64,000 nt of DNA. It comes from a virus. Of the stretch, positions 23,878 through 31,535 are shown piece by piece. The translations under genes and the position numbers were made by a program. Below the pieces are notes generated by a model. That model was not told the DNA's origin. It made no database searches and was given only the letters and a program-made list of their open reading frames with translations. How positions within the stretch are numbered: position 1 is the stretch's first letter; each line of letters opens with the position of its first letter. The DNA lies in the IMG/VR virus record IMGVR_UViG_3300034073_005389, positions 297,491 through 361,490 of that record, one strand, 5' to 3'.

Positions 23878-24030
23878 TTAGTTATAACTCTTCTTCAAAT
23901 GCTTGTCAAGCACTTGCTGCTTTGCTTTAGCAATTGCAGCCGCCCGCTGCATTTCATATAACATTTCTTTTCTATAATTTTCATCTTTCAATAATTCTTC
24001 TACCGTTCTATCATCAAAATCATTTTTCAT
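23878..24030 (-). CDS. Small charged coiled-coil protein, 50 aa
   Basis: Starts MKNDFDDRTVEELLKDENYR; the second half is Ala/Lys/Gln helix (AAIAKAKQQVLDKHLKK). The ATG overlaps the stop of the upstream gene by 4 nt. Function unknown. Confidence 0.7.
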   Translation of the reverse strand: MKNDFDDRTVEELLKDENYRKEMLYEMQRAAAIAKAKQQVLDKHLKKSYN

Positions 24031-24194
24031 AGGCTTGATTCCCAGTATCCATTAATAGGAAGATCAAATTTATTTTTTTCTTCTTCAGAAAAGAGATCGG
24101 CTTCTGATTGATTTACCCAACCCCACTGGTTATTCCAGTACAATGGAATTCCATCATCATCCATCTCAAAAGAATTTCGAATATAATATTCCAT
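24027..24194 (-). CDS. Small aromatic protein, 55 aa
   Basis: The ATG at 24194 (MEYYIRNSFEMDDDG) has TGGAG upstream; the longer frame is not used. Rich in Trp/Tyr (PLYWNNQWGWVNQSE). Not recognised. Confidence 0.75.
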   Translation of the reverse strand: MEYYIRNSFEMDDDGIPLYWNNQWGWVNQSEADLFSEEEKNKFDLPINGYWESSL

Positions 24195-24195
24195 A

Positions 24196-24624
24196 TTACT
24201 CCAGAGAATTAATTTCTTCACAACTACAATCAAAATCAGGAGGATCCATATAAGATCCGCTATAGTGCGTCTCAGTATACTTTAACCACCTAGCCTTATT
24301 ATCGTTGCAATTCACTTTGCAAGTGAAACTAGTAGAATTGCTGCGACTACTAATACGTACCACGGCATCACGAACCTCTAATACTTCTACAGGTAGAAAT
24401 TCAATGGTATCAGGATCAGCTTCATAATACTGCTTCAACATCTCCAAAACTTGATCTTTGTTTTGAAGAATTTGATTGGCAGAATCTTTTTCTTCTTGAG
24501 CAAGAGATTGATAAAAATCTTCCATCAAATCAGAAGCATCAATTCCTTCTCTTTCAGATTCTGACTTCCAGAATTCAGAAGTTGTCATACAAGAAACGCC
24601 CAAAACATTATGATTGTACGGCAT
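24196..24624 (-). CDS. Hypothetical acidic protein, 142 aa
   Basis: Acidic helical N-terminal half (DASDLMEDFYQSLAQEEK), beta-rich second half with CKVNC and a CSCEE near the end. Not recognised. Starts MPYNHNVLGV. Confidence 0.8.
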   Translation of the reverse strand: MPYNHNVLGVSCMTTSEFWKSESEREGIDASDLMEDFYQSLAQEEKDSANQILQNKDQVLEMLKQYYEADPDTIEFLPVEVLEVRDAVVRISSRSNSTSFTCKVNCNDNKARWLKYTETHYSGSYMDPPDFDCSCEEINSLE

Positions 24625-24642
24625 AATTATATACTTTCATTA

Positions 24643-25257
24643 TCAATTCATTTTTTTTAATTCTAATAATTTTTGAAAAGATGAAGAAGTTAATAAGAAT
24701 GATTTAGAGTTATTTAACAAATCTCTTATTCGAGGCTCTAAATCTAAATCAGTAAATGATATTTGAATTTTATCTAAATTATATTTTTTTAAATCTTCAT
24801 CAATCTCTGAAAATTTATACTTCCATTTTAATGGAATTAATAATCCATTTTCTTGGATAAGACCATGAAGTCTTACATAGTCATCTGTTTTGGGATCTGT
24901 TTTTTCTACTAAAACTTGACCTTGAGGACTTCTACCAATAGAAGATTTTGCTAAATCACTCCACTTTTCTTGCCATTGTAAATCATCCCAATGATTAAAC
25001 AAATTTTGTGCATACTTAACTGGTAAAGTTTCTGGTACTGGAGGCTCATCAAAAGGCTCAAAAGTATAGTAAATACTTAAGTCAGGAAGAATAGATATTT
25101 TGTAATTTAAATAAGATAATAAATTTTCTCTGTATATTTCTTTTATAGAAAAATTTTTAATTTTAACAAGAGTTGGCTCATCATCTGATGACCCAAGGCT
25201 ATACTTAAATTTAAATTTATTAGCAAGTTTAAATATTCTATTGTAGAAATATTCCAT
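24643..25257 (-). CDS. Protein with shared N-terminal leader, 204 aa
   Basis: MEYFYNRIFKLANKFKFKY carries the FKLA leader pattern found in the plus-strand proteins. The body is acidic/aromatic with DLSIYYTFEPFDEPPVPE. No family recognised. Start preceded by GAGGTGAT. Confidence 0.8.
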   Translation of the reverse strand: MEYFYNRIFKLANKFKFKYSLGSSDDEPTLVKIKNFSIKEIYRENLLSYLNYKISILPDLSIYYTFEPFDEPPVPETLPVKYAQNLFNHWDDLQWQEKWSDLAKSSIGRSPQGQVLVEKTDPKTDDYVRLHGLIQENGLLIPLKWKYKFSEIDEDLKKYNLDKIQISFTDLDLEPRIRDLLNNSKSFLLTSSSFQKLLELKKMN

Positions 25258-25301
25258 AATATCACCTCAATATTATTGATATGATATTATCATCCATATG
25301 A

Positions 25302-25487
25302 TTAGTTATCTCGTACAATATAATATTTATTTCCAAATTTATCAAATGCCCAGGTCCAACCATCTACCTCTAAAGAGGTAAATGACTTCTCTGGCACCAA
25401 CATCATTAGATTAGCATTATCAATACCAATTCTTTGCAGACCGGCAACCAAAGCCCCATGCTGATAAACTGTAAATTTCTTATCCAT
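25302..25487 (-). CDS. Hypothetical protein, 61 aa
   Basis: Not recognised. Beta-rich: MDKKFTVYQHGALVAGLQR, then DGWTWAFDKFGNKYYIV. No membrane helix. Confidence 0.75.
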   Translation of the reverse strand: MDKKFTVYQHGALVAGLQRIGIDNANLMMLVPEKSFTSLEVDGWTWAFDKFGNKYYIVRDN

Positions 25488-25526
25488 AATATTTATTTTG
25501 TTGAGGTTAATAGTTAATTAACTTAG

Positions 25527-25600
25527 CGTCCCCGATAGGATTTGAACCTATAACCTACGGATTAGAAGCCCGTTGCTCTATCCAATTGAGCTACGAGGAC
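25527..25600 (-). tRNA. tRNA-Arg (UCU)
   Basis: Canonical: acceptor GTCCTCG/CGGGGAC with G-T pairs, D arm GCTC/GAGC, anticodon stem ACGGG/TCCGT (one G-T), loop CTTCTAA, T loop TTCAAAT, discriminator G. Confidence 0.9.
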
Positions 25601-25605
25601 TCAAT

Positions 25606-26130
25606 CTATTCTTTCTCTACGCCTAGTAGATGCTCTTTATATAGAGATTCTAAGTCTCGATCTGATAAATCAACGATCTTTTTTCTTCTAGGAGAATTAG
25701 GCATCGCTCTAGTTAATTCATCTATTAAAGGAGAAGATGGATCTTTCCTCTCTAATCTTCTAATTTTATACTCTAATGAGAGAATCTTTAGATCATTCTC
25801 GTGAAGTATTAAATAACTATAATCTTTTTCTTCTTCTGGCTCAGGCTCTACCAGAACTTTTTCTTTTTTAGAAACATTAGCAACTGGTTTTTCAACCGGC
25901 TCTATTACAGGAGCTTTAGGTTTTGGCTTTTCACTTTCAACAGGTTTGCTCTTAGGTCTCTTAGCTATTTCTTCATCTAAAATTTTATTAGCTAATCTTT
26001 TTCCCTCTGCAATACCATCCCCACCTAACATCATTTTTTCAAAACCACTTAGCTCAGACTCTATCAAAGATTCTGTGGTAGAGTTTACCTGCTCTTTAGC
26101 TTTATACAACTCTCCTAAACTAAGTTGCAT
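25606..26130 (-). CDS. Hypothetical protein with Pro/Lys/Glu linker, 174 aa
   Basis: Three parts: a helical N-terminus (1-65), a low-complexity linker rich in Pro, Lys and Val (SKPVESEKPKPKAPVIEPVE), and a charged C-terminal helix region (SLEYKIRRLERKDPSSP; DLSDRDLESLYKEHL). Could be an adaptor or virion assembly factor. Coupled to the small gene upstream by TAATG. Confidence 0.75.
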   Translation of the reverse strand: MQLSLGELYKAKEQVNSTTESLIESELSGFEKMMLGGDGIAEGKRLANKILDEEIAKRPKSKPVESEKPKPKAPVIEPVEKPVANVSKKEKVLVEPEPEEEKDYSYLILHENDLKILSLEYKIRRLERKDPSSPLIDELTRAMPNSPRRKKIVDLSDRDLESLYKEHLLGVEKE

Positions 26131-26267
26131 TAAAGTTCTACCAGTTTTTTTTTAGAATATTCTTCCATTTTGCCACGAACTTGATCTTCACTTGGCTTCA
26201 TGGCTAAAGAGTATAAACTAATTTTATCTATATTGCTATTTTTTCTAATAGTAGAAGATCTAGACAT
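26130..26267 (-). CDS. Small basic protein, 45 aa
   Basis: MSRSSTIRKNSNIDKISLYSL... ends KMEEYSKKKLVEL. The stop and next start overlap (TAATG). Unknown function. Probably a partner of the 25606 protein. Confidence 0.65.
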   Translation of the reverse strand: MSRSSTIRKNSNIDKISLYSLAMKPSEDQVRGKMEEYSKKKLVEL

Positions 26268-26320
26268 AATATCACCCGTATTATATATGTATATATTACA
26301 AGCAATACTATTTTAAGTTT

Positions 26321-26914
26321 TCAATCATCAGAATTATTCTGATCTTCTTCTGCTTCCATTTCTCGAAGATACTCTACTTCTGATTCAGCTAAGAAATGCT
26401 CTAGCTCATTAACGTATTCTTCCAATTCATCAGCATTAGAATAATCACGATATTCATCGTGAAAACTACCATCTGTAGTATGAGCTACGCCCATAAAACG
26501 ATTACCTGACTCTAAATACTCCAGACGAATTCTAAGACCACGATCCTTATATTTATCATAAATATCTTCAAAAGCCGCTACTGGTGGTCCCCAAGCACTA
26601 TCAAAGTTTGATCTAAGTTCAAACTTATCGTGATCTTCTTCGAAAATTTCCAAATCATCAACTGGACCAACATCCCATTTAGTTCCCCAATTCTCTACAC
26701 ACCAATCATACCAAGATTTATATCCATATTTCTCTTGGTTTTGCTGCATCTTACTAGGCATATCGCCAGCTTCATTAGCATAAACTGCTTCAGTTTCAAG
26801 CAATTCTTGCGGGCATGGAACTAACTTTTGCAAAGACAATTTAGTCTCTGCAATCTCCTGAATTACATCTTTAGGTCCAGACAAAAATAAACTGTTTTGA
26901 CACCAATTAGGCAT
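26321..26914 (-). CDS. Api92/DUF1281-like protein, 197 aa
   Basis: MPNWCQNSLFLSGPKDVI, then WYDWCVENWGTKWDVG and FDSAWGPPVAAFE are hallmarks of the phage/plasmid Api92-like (DUF1281, YubB) family with a ferredoxin-like fold. Acidic C-terminal tail (EAEEDQNNSDD). Biochemical role unknown. A shorter paralogue lies at 27228-27719. Confidence 0.9.
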   Translation of the reverse strand: MPNWCQNSLFLSGPKDVIQEIAETKLSLQKLVPCPQELLETEAVYANEAGDMPSKMQQNQEKYGYKSWYDWCVENWGTKWDVGPVDDLEIFEEDHDKFELRSNFDSAWGPPVAAFEDIYDKYKDRGLRIRLEYLESGNRFMGVAHTTDGSFHDEYRDYSNADELEEYVNELEHFLAESEVEYLREMEAEEDQNNSDD

Positions 26915-27149
26915 TGCTGTTTTCCTTTACTCCAAAACGATCTTCGAACTCATTGCAAAGAAAAAAGTAATCAGGATGATCAGAAGAATTTCTCTTACAG
27001 AATAAATCTTTTTGACCATTTCCAATATAAACATATCCCACTTCAAATTCTTTACCAGTATTCTGTGCAATACGATACTGCCAAAAAATCTTATAATTAT
27101 TATCCTCTGCAATCTGATTCAATTCAGAACGTGAATAATATTGCCTCAT
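26907..27149 (-). CDS. Hypothetical protein, 80 aa
   Basis: Not recognised. Tyr/Phe-rich with GKEFEVGYVYIGNGQKDLFC. First gene behind promoter 27166-27193; overlaps the Api92-like gene by 8 nt. Confidence 0.8.
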   Translation of the reverse strand: MRQYYSRSELNQIAEDNNYKIFWQYRIAQNTGKEFEVGYVYIGNGQKDLFCKRNSSDHPDYFFLCNEFEDRFGVKENSNA

Positions 27150-27165
27150 GCCCTCTTACTTCCTA

Positions 27166-27193
27166 CTACTAAACTCTTAGATTGACCGATGGG
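27166..27193 (-). promoter_or_regulatory. Class A promoter for the 26907-26321 genes
   Basis: Box CCCATCGGTCAAT, 9-nt spacer, -10 TAGTAG then TAGGAAG. Confidence 0.7.
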
Positions 27194-27227
27194 AAGCCTC
27201 ACGATATCTCTATTTGTCGAGAGATAA

Positions 27228-27719
27228 TTAGCCTCCACGATAACCGCGATAATCTTCTCGAAGATCACGAAGAATTTTGCCGCCCTTTATCTCAAAAATT
27301 CCTTTGAATTGAGCACCTCGCTCATAATATTTGAGCAAAAATCTAACCGCAGGGTACTTGTCACTCATCTTATGAATTACTGGAATCGGAGGACTCCATG
27401 CAGAATCAAAATAATATGTGGCACGACTACGAGAACCAGACAATCTAGAACTAACTAGCTTAGATCGATAAATTCCCCACTTAGTCCCCCAATTATCAAT
27501 ACACCATTGATAACCGCCAGAATTAAATCCATCTTTAATATAATTGCCCTGCTCACGAGCAAGAGCTGCCATTTCATCCATTTTCTTAAAATTTTCAGGG
27601 TATGGAATGTACTTATTAGCACTTAAAACTTCCAAACCTTCTTGCGAAAATTCCATGAAATCTATCACAAAGATTTCTTTACCATAAACAAACAAATCTT
27701 GTGAACAATGATTAGGCAT
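27228..27719 (-). CDS. Api92/DUF1281-like protein, 163 aa
   Basis: Same family as 26321: MPNHCSQDLFVYGK, YQWCIDNWGTKWGIY, YFDSAWSPPIPVI and FKGIFEIKGG. Lacks the acidic tail and ends in an Arg/Gly/Tyr-rich segment (DLREDYRGYRGG). Probably a tandem duplication that diverged. Confidence 0.9.
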   Translation of the reverse strand: MPNHCSQDLFVYGKEIFVIDFMEFSQEGLEVLSANKYIPYPENFKKMDEMAALAREQGNYIKDGFNSGGYQWCIDNWGTKWGIYRSKLVSSRLSGSRSRATYYFDSAWSPPIPVIHKMSDKYPAVRFLLKYYERGAQFKGIFEIKGGKILRDLREDYRGYRGG

Positions 27720-27722
27720 ACA

Positions 27723-27929
27723 TCACTTCTTTTCCGAATGATCAGAACATTCACCCTGACAATAAATAGTACAATCAGGATAATTAATTAGTTGAGCAAA
27801 TTGCTCTCTAGTAGTGCTATTTTGAAACAATCTTCGCCATGCAACAGTTGCAGCACCAAGATCGCTTCCCCACCTACGGAAAATAGCTCTTGCCAAAATA
27901 ACATGATCAATATGAGAAAAATCTTTCAT
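27723..27929 (-). CDS. Hypothetical protein, 68 aa
   Basis: Helix-rich (HVILARAIFRRWGSDLGAATVAWRRLF), ends CTIYCQGECSDHSEKK with three Cys. Not recognised. Three nucleotides from the Api92-like gene. Confidence 0.75.
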   Translation of the reverse strand: MKDFSHIDHVILARAIFRRWGSDLGAATVAWRRLFQNSTTREQFAQLINYPDCTIYCQGECSDHSEKK

Positions 27930-27949
27930 AGAATATCCTATGTTAATTG

Positions 27950-28384
27950 TTAATCTTTAGTGTAGTAAATGTATCCGGTCTTACCCATTGTGTCATACGA
28001 CAATCCTAAATCAATTAGGTTCTGACCCAACTCTGAATCAGGATCTGCCTCAGTACGAATAGCAAAACTGCTTTTCTTGCCAAACATTCCACGACCAGAA
28101 TAATCTAAATCAACCGTATAGTCAAGGTCTGAGCCAGAAAACAATTCATATACTTGATCTTCAAGATCCTCAGTATCAGGACCAAACTTATCAGAATAAT
28201 TATCTTCTGCCCAATTATAAATTGCCTCAATCGCCCCAGGATTATCCTCTAGGAAATTAACCAATGAAGCCAGATTAGCCCCACTAGATCCAATTCTAAA
28301 AAACCTATTCCGATCTGTATAGCCCAAATGCTCTGACAAACAGATTAGATCATTTACAGAGGAATTTAAATCTTCAATCTTCAT
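27950..28384 (-). CDS. Hypothetical acidic protein, 144 aa
   Basis: Not recognised. Acidic alpha/beta protein: DRNRFFRIGSSGANLASLVNFL, SGSDLDYTVDLDYSGRGMFGK, ends GYIYYTKD. Directly downstream of the Gly/Tyr gene array. Confidence 0.85.
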   Translation of the reverse strand: MKIEDLNSSVNDLICLSEHLGYTDRNRFFRIGSSGANLASLVNFLEDNPGAIEAIYNWAEDNYSDKFGPDTEDLEDQVYELFSGSDLDYTVDLDYSGRGMFGKKSSFAIRTEADPDSELGQNLIDLGLSYDTMGKTGYIYYTKD

Positions 28385-28415
28385 AAAATCTTTCTTCTAA
28401 GGAAAAAGTAAATAA

Positions 28416-28631
28416 TTATCCTTTACGACTAACAGTTCCATAACCGTCACCGAAACCATTACCGTAACGGTCACTATAATTATAACCGTAACCATAACCG
28501 TCACCGTCACCGCCACTGTAACCGTAACCGTTACCGTAACCTTCACCGCCAAAGCCACTGTAACCGTAACCGTAACCATTACCGTAACCGTAACCGTCAC
28601 GGCTTCCAACTAGCATAAAATATTCTTCCAT
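28416..28631 (-). CDS. Gly/Tyr-rich repeat protein 5, 71 aa
   Basis: MEEYFMLVG head, then GYGYGNGYGYGYSGFGG-type repeats, ending GYGTVSRKG. Last of five paralogues. Tyr and Gly at near-regular spacing with no hydrophobic core means disorder or beta-spine stacking. Possible self-assembly or phase separation (inference). No known family. Confidence 0.85.
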   Translation of the reverse strand: MEEYFMLVGSRDGYGYGNGYGYGYSGFGGEGYGNGYGYSGGDGDGYGYGYNYSDRYGNGFGDGYGTVSRKG

Positions 28632-28635
28632 ATAT

Positions 28636-28965
28636 TTACCTCTTACGACTAACAGTTCCGTAACCGCAACCGTCACTGTCACCATAACCGTAACCGTAAC
28701 CGTAACCGTAACCGTCACCACGACCATTACCGTAACCATTACAATTACCGTAACCATTACCGTAACCGGAACCGTCACCGGAACCGTCACCGGAACCATT
28801 ACCATTACCATTACCATTACCGTAACCATTACCGGAACCATTACCGGAACCATTACCGGAACCATTACCGGAACCATCACTGTAACTGTAACTGTAACCG
28901 TAACCGTAACCATTACCGTAACCGTAATGGTCACGGCTTCCAACTAACATAAAATATTCTTCCAT
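28636..28965 (-). CDS. Gly/Tyr/Ser/Asn-rich repeat protein 4, 109 aa
   Basis: Longest copy. The middle is GSGNGSGNG and NGNGNGSGDGSGDG, so Ser/Asn/Asp replace Tyr there, while both ends keep GYGYGYG. MEEYFMLVGSRD head and TVSRKR tail are shared with copy 5, its closest relative. The different length among paralogues points to repeat slippage. Confidence 0.85.
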   Translation of the reverse strand: MEEYFMLVGSRDHYGYGNGYGYGYSYSYSDGSGNGSGNGSGNGSGNGYGNGNGNGNGSGDGSGDGSGYGNGYGNCNGYGNGRGDGYGYGYGYGYGDSDGCGYGTVSRKR

Positions 28966-28969
28966 ATAT

Positions 28970-29242
28970 TTACCTCTTACTAACAGTTTCGTAACCGTAA
29001 CCGTCACCGTAACCGGAACCATCATCATAACCGTAACCATAACCGGAACCATAATCGTTACCGTAACCATTACCGTAACCATAACCGTTACCGTAACCAT
29101 TACTGTAGCCGTAACCGTAACCGTCACCATAACCACGACCATTACCGTAACCGTAACCATTACCGTCACCGCAACCGTCACCATTAAAGGAAACGTCACC
29201 GGAACCATAACCATTACCGACTAACATAAAATATTCTTCCAT
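28970..29242 (-). CDS. Gly/Tyr-rich repeat protein 3, 90 aa
   Basis: Head MEEYFMLVGNGYGSGDVSFN, then CGDGNGYGYGNGRG and YDDGSGYGDGYGYETVSKR. The C-terminal block matches copy 1 (29497), so these two share a recent ancestor or exchanged sequence. Confidence 0.85.
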   Translation of the reverse strand: MEEYFMLVGNGYGSGDVSFNGDGCGDGNGYGYGNGRGYGDGYGYGYSNGYGNGYGYGNGYGNDYGSGYGYGYDDGSGYGDGYGYETVSKR

Positions 29243-29246
29243 ATGT

Positions 29247-29492
29247 TTACCTCTTACGACTAACAGTTCCGTAACCGGAACCGCCACCGTAACCGTTACC
29301 GTAACCGTAACCGCCACCGTAACCGTTACCGTAACCGGAACCGCCACCGTAACCGTAACCGTAACCGTAACCGCCACCGTAACCGTAACCGTCACCGTAA
29401 CCGTTACCGTAACCGTCACTGTAACCGTAACCGTAACCGTAACCGTAACCGTCACCGGAACCATTACCGACTAACATAAAATATTCTTCCAT
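29247..29492 (-). CDS. Gly/Tyr-rich repeat protein 2, 81 aa
   Basis: Nearly pure Gly-Tyr with regular GGGYGYG blocks (YGGGSGYGNGYGGG) between the shared MEEYFMLVG head and GTVSRKR tail. The most regular of the five. Confidence 0.85.
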   Translation of the reverse strand: MEEYFMLVGNGSGDGYGYGYGYGYSDGYGNGYGDGYGYGGGYGYGYGYGGGSGYGNGYGGGYGYGNGYGGGSGYGTVSRKR

Positions 29493-29496
29493 ATGT

Positions 29497-29676
29497 TTAC
29501 CTCTTACGACCAACAGTTTCGTAACCGTAACCGTCACCGTAACCGGAACCATCATCATAACCGGAACCATAACCGGAACCATAATCGTTACCATAACCGT
29601 TACCGTAACCATAACCATTACTGTAGCCGTAACCGTAACCGTCACCATTACCAACTAACATAAAATATTCTTCCAT
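29497..29676 (-). CDS. Gly/Tyr-rich repeat protein 1, 59 aa
   Basis: First and shortest copy. MEEYFMLVGNGDGYGYGYSN head, then NDYGSGYGSGYDDGSGYG, ending YETVGRKR. Has its own AAGGA ribosome site. Downstream copies depend on stop-start proximity. Confidence 0.85.
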   Translation of the reverse strand: MEEYFMLVGNGDGYGYGYSNGYGYGNGYGNDYGSGYGSGYDDGSGYGDGYGYETVGRKR

Positions 29677-29702
29677 ATATAAGTCCTTCAATGGAAGGTA
29701 AG

Positions 29703-29737
29703 ATAATCCCCATCATCATTATGATGATGGGGATTAT
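29703..29737 (-). terminator. Long hairpin ahead of the Gly/Tyr array
   Basis: ATAATCCCCATCATCAT/ATGATGATGGGGATTAT, 17 bp with a minimal loop. It follows the stop of the 29743 gene. The T tract is weak, so it could also be a protective 5' or processing hairpin for the array mRNA. Confidence 0.7.
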
Positions 29738-29742
29738 TAGTT

Positions 29743-30069
29743 TCAAAGCCCCCAGTCAGAAGAAACTGGAACCCTGAAAATTTCAGATTCCTTAGGAAAA
29801 TCTACAACATGATCCATCTTCCTAAGAGTAACGCTCTTACTCTTAGGATCTTTAAGCACACCGTCGAATCCACAAGATTCCCACTTAAAAACCCAAACTG
29901 CATTACTCAGTCGAACTCGACCATTTTCTTCTGTTACATCACCTGCAAAAACCCAACCACGATCTACCACAACAACACAACGATTACCAGAAGGAACTAC
30001 AGTTCCAACAGAATCCTTACGAACATAATCAACGCCATTAATCGAAATAGTTTCAACAATAGTATTCAT
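29743..30069 (-). CDS. Hypothetical protein, 108 aa
   Basis: All-beta by eye: SINGVDYVRKDSV, NRCVVVVDRGWVFAGDV, ending SSDWGL. Similar to small phage proteins of unknown role. AAAGGAG before the ATG. Confidence 0.85.
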   Translation of the reverse strand: MNTIVETISINGVDYVRKDSVGTVVPSGNRCVVVVDRGWVFAGDVTEENGRVRLSNAVWVFKWESCGFDGVLKDPKSKSVTLRKMDHVVDFPKESEIFRVPVSSDWGL

Positions 30070-30123
30070 AACTTTCTCCTTTAAAAAATAGTAAAAATTT
30101 ACTTCCTGATATCAATCTTAATC

Positions 30124-30540
30124 TTAACCCTGAACCTCTACCACATAATAAAAATTAAAATTAAAACAATTAAGCAATCGAGCCCAATCACTATCAGATG
30201 GCTCAACCACAGATTGACCTCCTTGGTTATCATCAAAATAAGTAACGTTATCCCACCACTCTGATGCCGTCTTTCCAAATAGCTTCATAAAGATTCCATC
30301 TTTACCATCTAGCTCATCACTAGAACCACGATGATCCAAAACTTCATCTAAACTATAACCATAATCTTTAATACTTCCATCTTCAAGAATATTTCTAAAT
30401 TGCTCAATATTCTTTTGAAGCATCACTTTTTCAGCAGCCTCTTTACTAGTAAAGACTCTACTAGGATTACCTCCCTCACTAGGAAGATAAACCTCATCGT
30501 TATAATCAAAACCAGCTTCCATCAACACAAAATAACTCAT
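30124..30540 (-). CDS. Hypothetical acidic protein, 138 aa
   Basis: The ATG at 30540 (MSYFVLMEAGFDYNDEVY) is preferred. Acidic, aromatic, with a C-terminal Tyr/Phe/Asn stretch. Contains FTSKEAAEKVMLQ, resembling domains common in phage host-takeover loci. Function unknown. Confidence 0.8.
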   Translation of the reverse strand: MSYFVLMEAGFDYNDEVYLPSEGGNPSRVFTSKEAAEKVMLQKNIEQFRNILEDGSIKDYGYSLDEVLDHRGSSDELDGKDGIFMKLFGKTASEWWDNVTYFDDNQGGQSVVEPSDSDWARLLNCFNFNFYYVVEVQG

Positions 30541-30547
30541 TGTTACC

Positions 30548-30904
30548 TCAATCAACTTTAATTGTTAGGTTTTTATTTTGCTTACGCTGTGAACCTAACA
30601 TCCAATCTTGGATGTTAATATTTTGCATCCATTGATCTAGACTAGGAATAAATCCTAAATCTTCAATCACATGATCTTCAGCAATATCCCGAACAGAAAC
30701 TAACTTACCATCAGAATTAGTAATTGTAATTCCGTAAGTTTTCTCTACAATAAAAATTCCAAATGCAGAATGGAAAATAGCTCGGTGCTGCATCGAAGCA
30801 CATGCTGCTTTACTACTATCCATGAAATTATGGATGTCAATATAATCTTCCCACTTACCGCCATGCTTTTTAGCAGAATTCTTAGCGTGAATCAAAGGCT
30901 TCAT
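30548..30904 (-). CDS. Conserved phage protein (DUF6915-like), 118 aa
   Basis: HAKNSAKKHGGKWEDYIDIH, FMDSSKAAC, HRAIFHSAFGIFIVEKTYG and VRDIAEDHVIEDLGFIPSL follow the pattern of a conserved His-rich phage/bacterial family that I associate with DUF6915. Probably metal binding. Function unknown. Confidence 0.8.
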   Translation of the reverse strand: MKPLIHAKNSAKKHGGKWEDYIDIHNFMDSSKAACASMQHRAIFHSAFGIFIVEKTYGITITNSDGKLVSVRDIAEDHVIEDLGFIPSLDQWMQNINIQDWMLGSQRKQNKNLTIKVD

Positions 30905-30908
30905 ATAT

Positions 30909-31115
30909 TCACTTATAAAGTTTTACAATATGTTCAGCAATTTCTCGTCGATGACATTCTGCCACAATCTCATACAATTCTTGATTGTCTTTGTCTTGCA
31001 CGCAAACATGATACTCGCCAAACGGAGTCTTGCGAAGCAAAACATTCCCAAAACTTTCATCGGTAGATAGTTTGCGATAAAAACAACCTACCGAACCATT
31101 AGGAACTTGAATCAT
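30909..31115 (-). CDS. Hypothetical protein, 68 aa
   Basis: The ATG at 31115 has GAGGTGAAT upstream. Two Cys, basic patches (LLRKTPFGEYHVCVQDKD), C-terminal helix. Not recognised. Confidence 0.8.
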   Translation of the reverse strand: MIQVPNGSVGCFYRKLSTDESFGNVLLRKTPFGEYHVCVQDKDNQELYEIVAECHRREIAEHIVKLYK

Positions 31116-31117
31116 AT

Positions 31118-31375
31118 TCACCTCGTACGAGCCGAACTTTCGGCGTAAAAGATTTCTTCCAATTCTTCAATAGAACGATCTAGCATCAATAAAGCATTGA
31201 CTAGTTTAATACAAACTCCGCTTCGATTGTATTTATTAGTAATAACCTCAACTGCCGATAAAGCGGCATCAGCCAAATCGTTATGCTTACAATATTCATC
31301 TGCTGCATCAGGCGCAAGATCATTCAGAATAAGATACAATGTTTTACGAAGTCTTTTTTGAGAATTAATATCCAT
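31118..31375 (-). CDS. Hypothetical helical protein, 85 aa
   Basis: The ATG at 31375 (MDINSQKRLRKTLYLIL) follows AAGGAT. All helix with ALSAVEVITNKYN and ALLMLDRSIEELEEIF. Not recognised. Confidence 0.8.
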   Translation of the reverse strand: MDINSQKRLRKTLYLILNDLAPDAADEYCKHNDLADAALSAVEVITNKYNRSGVCIKLVNALLMLDRSIEELEEIFYAESSARTR

Positions 31376-31397
31376 TTTCAATCCTTAATAGGATAAG

Positions 31398-31481
31398 TGC
31401 CGCCAACAAGACTCGAACTTGTACGCTTGCAATAAGCAGAAGATTTTAAATCTTCGGTGTCTGCCATTCCACCATGGCGGC
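31398..31481 (-). tRNA. tRNA-Leu (UAA), copy 2
   Basis: Acceptor GCCGCCA/TGGCGGC, anticodon stem GAAGA/TCTTC with loop TTTAAAA, long variable arm, T loop TTCGAGT, discriminator A. Acceptor identical to the tRNA-Leu (CAA) at 45903. Confidence 0.9.
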
Positions 31482-31535
31482 TAATAAAGAACTCTTTACT
31501 TAAGTTACTAACTAATAAAGAACTCTTTACTTAAG
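31481..31535. repeat. 24-bp direct repeat behind tRNA-Leu
   Basis: CTAATAAAGAACTCTTTACT is the start of two identical 24-bp copies (31481-31504 and 31512-31535). The right copy includes the stop region of the 31527 gene. Each copy contains AAGAACTCTT, a palindrome. Confidence 0.8.

Larger units (their letters stand above)
28416..29676 (-). repeat. Array of five tandem Gly/Tyr(Asn,Ser)-rich repeat genes
   Basis: Five genes on one strand, each starting MEEYFMLVG and most ending TVSRKR, are filled with a six-base GGTTAC/GGTAAC-type repeat. Each stop is 4 nt before the next ATG; the AAGAGG that encodes the last codons doubles as the next ribosome site. The same DNA read in another frame gives long Val-Thr runs, which are artefacts. 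Confidence 0.9.

Noticed and set aside
28397-29654. Long Val-Thr repeat proteins (VTVTVT...)
   Set aside because: Same strand, shifted frame of the Gly/Tyr genes; no start with ribosome site or stop coupling.
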